Below, one piece after another: positions 61,588 to 64,000 of a stretch of 64,000 nt of DNA (positions are counted from its first letter, which is position 1; every line of letters begins with the position of its first letter). A model generated the notes under the pieces. That model did no database searches. It saw only the letters and a program-made list of their open reading frames with translations, and was not told the DNA's origin. This DNA is from Anthracocystis setariae (lineage: Eukaryota > Basidiomycota > Ustilaginomycetes > Ustilaginales > Ustilaginaceae): positions 1 through 64,000 of the forward strand of contig CAKMXJ010000015.1 of assembly GCA_928724745.1 (NCBI GenBank). Direction: 5' to 3'. The translations under genes were made by a program, and so were the position numbers.

Positions 61588-64000
61588 ATGGCATCCGTCG
61601 CGCCTTGCCAAGAGCATGTCCAGCTCGTCTGCTCTCTGCTCGCTCAGACCCTCGATCCCGTTCCCGTCAACCGCAAAAACGCAGAAGCACAACTGTCTCA
61701 AGCCCAATCTCAGGAGGGATTTCTTCAGATCCTCGTCGCCGTCATCCAAAATGTCATAATTCACTCCAACGATGCTGTCCGTCTCGCAGCCGCCATCAAG
61801 CTCAAAAACATTTGCAGGACCGCATGGGACCAGGAATCCGCACAAGAGTCGGCAGTCGAAATTCCCGTCGCTACCCAAGATAAACTCGCGCTCAAGCAAT
61901 CCATCATCCCACTCCTCGTCTCCATCAGCACCACAACCGATGGCAGACCACCAGCGCCCACCAATGTCAGGAGCCAGTTGGAGGAGGCCATCGCGCTCAT
62001 CGCAGACAAGGACTTCCCGCACGACTGGCCTAACCTCTTGGACCAACTCGTGCCCAAGCTGGCCGATCACGATGACCAGCTCGTCTTGGGCATCCTCAGA
62101 ACCGCTCATACCATCTTTTACCGCTGGAGATCCGCGTTCCGTTCCGATACGCTCTATTCGGAAATCAACTATGTGCTCGCCAAATTCGCCCTCCCCCATC
62201 TCGAATTACTCAAGAGGACAGATGAGAGGCTGCTCAACCCCGCCACGCCTACCGCCTCGCTTGCTGTGCTAGCTAGCATCCTCAACATGGCACTTCAGGT
62301 GTTCTACGACCTCTCCAGCCAAGACCTTCCGCCACAGATCGAAGACAACATGGCGCCCATCACCGACATCCTCGCGCGTTGGATCTCGCACACGCGCGCC
62401 CAACTCGATTCCGACCCAGACGAGCCGTGTCCGATCCAAGAAATCCGCTCGTCCATCTGCGAGATCGCCGAACTGTATGCAAAGCGCTACCTGGATGCGT
62501 TCCCGCAGCTGCCGACGTTTGTGCAGGCGATCTGGCAGATGTTGGGCGGCTGCACGCTTTCGCACAAGTACGACACGCTCGTGTCCAAGGCGGTCGGCTT
62601 CCTATCGACTGTGGTCAGGATGGGTACTTCCAGGGATATGTTCAAGGCGCACGAGACGCTCGAACAGCTGTGCAGTGCCATCATCCTGCCCAACATCGCC
62701 ATCAGGGAAGCCGACGAGGAGCTGTTCGAGGACAACCCGATCGAGTACATCCGCAGAGATCTCGAGACGAGCATCGAGGCAGACACCAGGCGTAAGGCGG
62801 CGAGCGAGTTTTGTCGAAGTTTGATGGAGTTCTTTTCCACCGAGGTCACGGCGATCGTGTCGCGCTACATTTCGCAGTACTTGGAGCAGTACCGCGCCAA
62901 CCCAAGCGAGAACTGGAAGCAAAAGGATACGGCCGTCTATCTGCTCACTTCGATCGCATCCAAGTCGTCCACCGCGCAGCACGGCGTCACCTCGACCAAC
63001 GAACTCGTCGATGTAGTCCAGTTCTTTTCCGACAACGTGTTTGCCGATCTGCAGCAGAGCTCAGACGACTCGCCCTCGCCCATCCTGCAGGTGGATGCGA
63101 TCAAGTATCTGCACACGTTCCGCAATCAGCTCACCAAGGAGCAGCTGCTTTCGGTGCTGCCACTTTTGGTTCAGCATCTCGAGTCGTCTCAGTATGTGAC
63201 GTGCTCGTATGCGTCGATCACGATCGAGCGCGTCTTGGCGTTGAAGCGGCAAGGCAAGCTGCTGTTTACGCCTGCGGATGTGCAGCCGTTTGCGGAGAGC
63301 ATCTTGATGGCGCTTTTCCGCAACATCGAGCGTGGACAGACGCCCGAAAAACTCGCCGAAAACGATTACCTGATGAAGTGCATGATGCGCATGCTCGCCA
63401 CGGTCAGGGAGGCCATCGCTCCGGCGCATGCGGCGATCCTGGCACATTTGGCTCACATCTTGAGCGAGATCTCAAAGAACCCTTCCAATCCGAGGTTCAG
63501 TCAGTTCCTGTTTGAATCCATCGCAGCGTTGATTCGGTTCACCGTGGCAGCGCAGCCGGAGAGCTTGGCGGCGTTCGAGTCGGCGTTGATGCCGCCGTTC
63601 ACCATGATTCTCGGTGGCGATGTCGCCGAGTTCCAGCCGTACGTGTTCCAGATCCTGTCGCAGATGCTGGAGCTGCATTCGTCCGGCGAGGGGTTGCCCG
63701 AGGTGTACTCGTCGCTGTTGGCGCCGATTCTCACGCCGGCGTGTTGGGAGAATCGCGGCAATGTGCCGGCGCTGGTGCGGTTGGTACGGGCGTATCTGGC
63801 GAAAGATGCGGCAAGGATTGTAGCGCAGGGTCAGTTGGGTGCCATGCTGGGCATCTACCAGAAGCTGATTTCGACTCGGGTGAACGAAGGCCATGCGCTG
63901 CAGTTGTTGGAGACGGTGTTCGAGGCGGTGCCCGTGCAGGCGTTGGAGCAGTACAAGCGTGCGGTGATGACGATGCTTTTGACGCGGCTGCAGAGTTCCA
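61588..64000 (+). CDS. CSE1: Exportin-2 (CSE1/CAS), 5' part runs off the right edge
   Basis: Open without a stop from the ATG at 61588 (CCAACCATGG) to the window end, 804 codons of about 960-1000 expected. The importin-beta N-terminus is visible: PVNRKNAEAQLSQAQSQEGF, then AAAIKLKNICRTAW. The CSE1-specific stretch RTAHTIFYRWRSAFRSDTLY (about residues 170-190) identifies the protein. Cse1 binds RanGTP and returns importin-alpha from the nucleus to the cytoplasm. HEAT-type helical repeats continue throughout. There is no sign of an intron in the visible part. It is divergent from the NDUFAF2-like gene. Confidence 0.93.
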   Translation, partial: MASVAPCQEHVQLVCSLLAQTLDPVPVNRKNAEAQLSQAQSQEGFLQILVAVIQNVIIHSNDAVRLAAAIKLKNICRTAWDQESAQESAVEIPVATQDKLALKQSIIPLLVSISTTTDGRPPAPTNVRSQLEEAIALIADKDFPHDWPNLLDQLVPKLADHDDQLVLGILRTAHTIFYRWRSAFRSDTLYSEINYVLAKFALPHLELLKRTDERLLNPATPTASLAVLASILNMALQVFYDLSSQDLPPQIEDNMAPITDILARWISHTRAQLDSDPDEPCPIQEIRSSICEIAELYAKRYLDAFPQLPTFVQAIWQMLGGCTLSHKYDTLVSKAVGFLSTVVRMGTSRDMFKAHETLEQLCSAIILPNIAIREADEELFEDNPIEYIRRDLETSIEADTRRKAASEFCRSLMEFFSTEVTAIVSRYISQYLEQYRANPSENWKQKDTAVYLLTSIASKSSTAQHGVTSTNELVDVVQFFSDNVFADLQQSSDDSPSPILQVDAIKYLHTFRNQLTKEQLLSVLPLLVQHLESSQYVTCSYASITIERVLALKRQGKLLFTPADVQPFAESILMALFRNIERGQTPEKLAENDYLMKCMMRMLATVREAIAPAHAAILAHLAHILSEISKNPSNPRFSQFLFESIAALIRFTVAAQPESLAAFESALMPPFTMILGGDVAEFQPYVFQILSQMLELHSSGEGLPEVYSSLLAPILTPACWENRGNVPALVRLVRAYLAKDAARIVAQGQLGAMLGIYQKLISTRVNEGHALQLLETVFEAVPVQALEQYKRAVMTMLLTRLQSS

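Noticed and set aside
1..64000. CRISPR arrays, bacterial operons, riboswitches
   Set aside because: None expected in a fungal nuclear genome and none seen; the tandem repeats present are simple microsatellites or minisatellites.

Overview
The window is nuclear DNA of a basidiomycete, most likely a smut fungus or smut-derived yeast of the Ustilaginales (Ustilago / Moesziomyces / 'Pseudozyma' type). The evidence is short GT..AG introns (78-172 nt here), tRNA genes with introns, fungal housekeeping genes, and above all a complete set of mannosylerythritol lipid (MEL) biosynthesis genes, which is characteristic of this group. All gene names rest on recognising protein motifs by eye; no database search was run.

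Layout. 1-1263: 3' part of an OrsD-like C2H2 zinc-finger gene running off the left edge. 1878-10078: a full-length Ty3/gypsy chromovirus on the minus strand, with two 359-bp LTRs, one Gag-Pol frame with a C-terminal chromodomain, a candidate Tf1-like self-priming site, and an extra plus-strand gene with its own TATA box and poly(A) signal placed antisense between pol and the 3' LTR. 11375-27869: MEL cluster in the order mac2(-), emt1(+), mac1(+), mmf1(+), mat1(-). 28702-35964: a secreted heme-thiolate peroxygenase gene and a four-domain A-T-R-SDR NRPS-like reductase resembling fungal glycine-betaine reductases (ATRR). 37493-42250: a leucine-rich-repeat gene and a secreted Cys-rich repeat protein. 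44399-64000: compact housekeeping DNA: EMC2, a small four-exon mitochondrial/complex I-type protein, a TPI-like and an RpiB-like sugar-phosphate isomerase in divergent orientation, a SYO1-type ARM/HEAT protein, tRNA-Gly, HUB1, a probable tRNA-Cys, roadblock dynein light chain, a glutaredoxin-like protein, an unrecognised coiled-coil protein, CNS1, an NDUFAF2-like factor and the first 804 codons of exportin CSE1.

How it fits together. Emt1 would join mannose to erythritol; Mac1 and Mac2, both ending in peroxisomal PTS1-type tripeptides (ARL, AKL), would add acyl chains; Mat1 would acetylate; Mmf1 would export MEL. About 19 kb downstream, the TPI-like and RpiB-like pair matches the two isomerases of erythritol catabolism (erythrulose-1-phosphate and erythrulose-4-phosphate isomerase), so synthesis of an erythritol lipid and breakdown of erythritol may be physically linked. 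Several small genes (the 82-aa complex I-type protein, HUB1, roadblock, the EMC2 ends) were reconstructed from splice signals because their exons are too short to stand out as ORFs.
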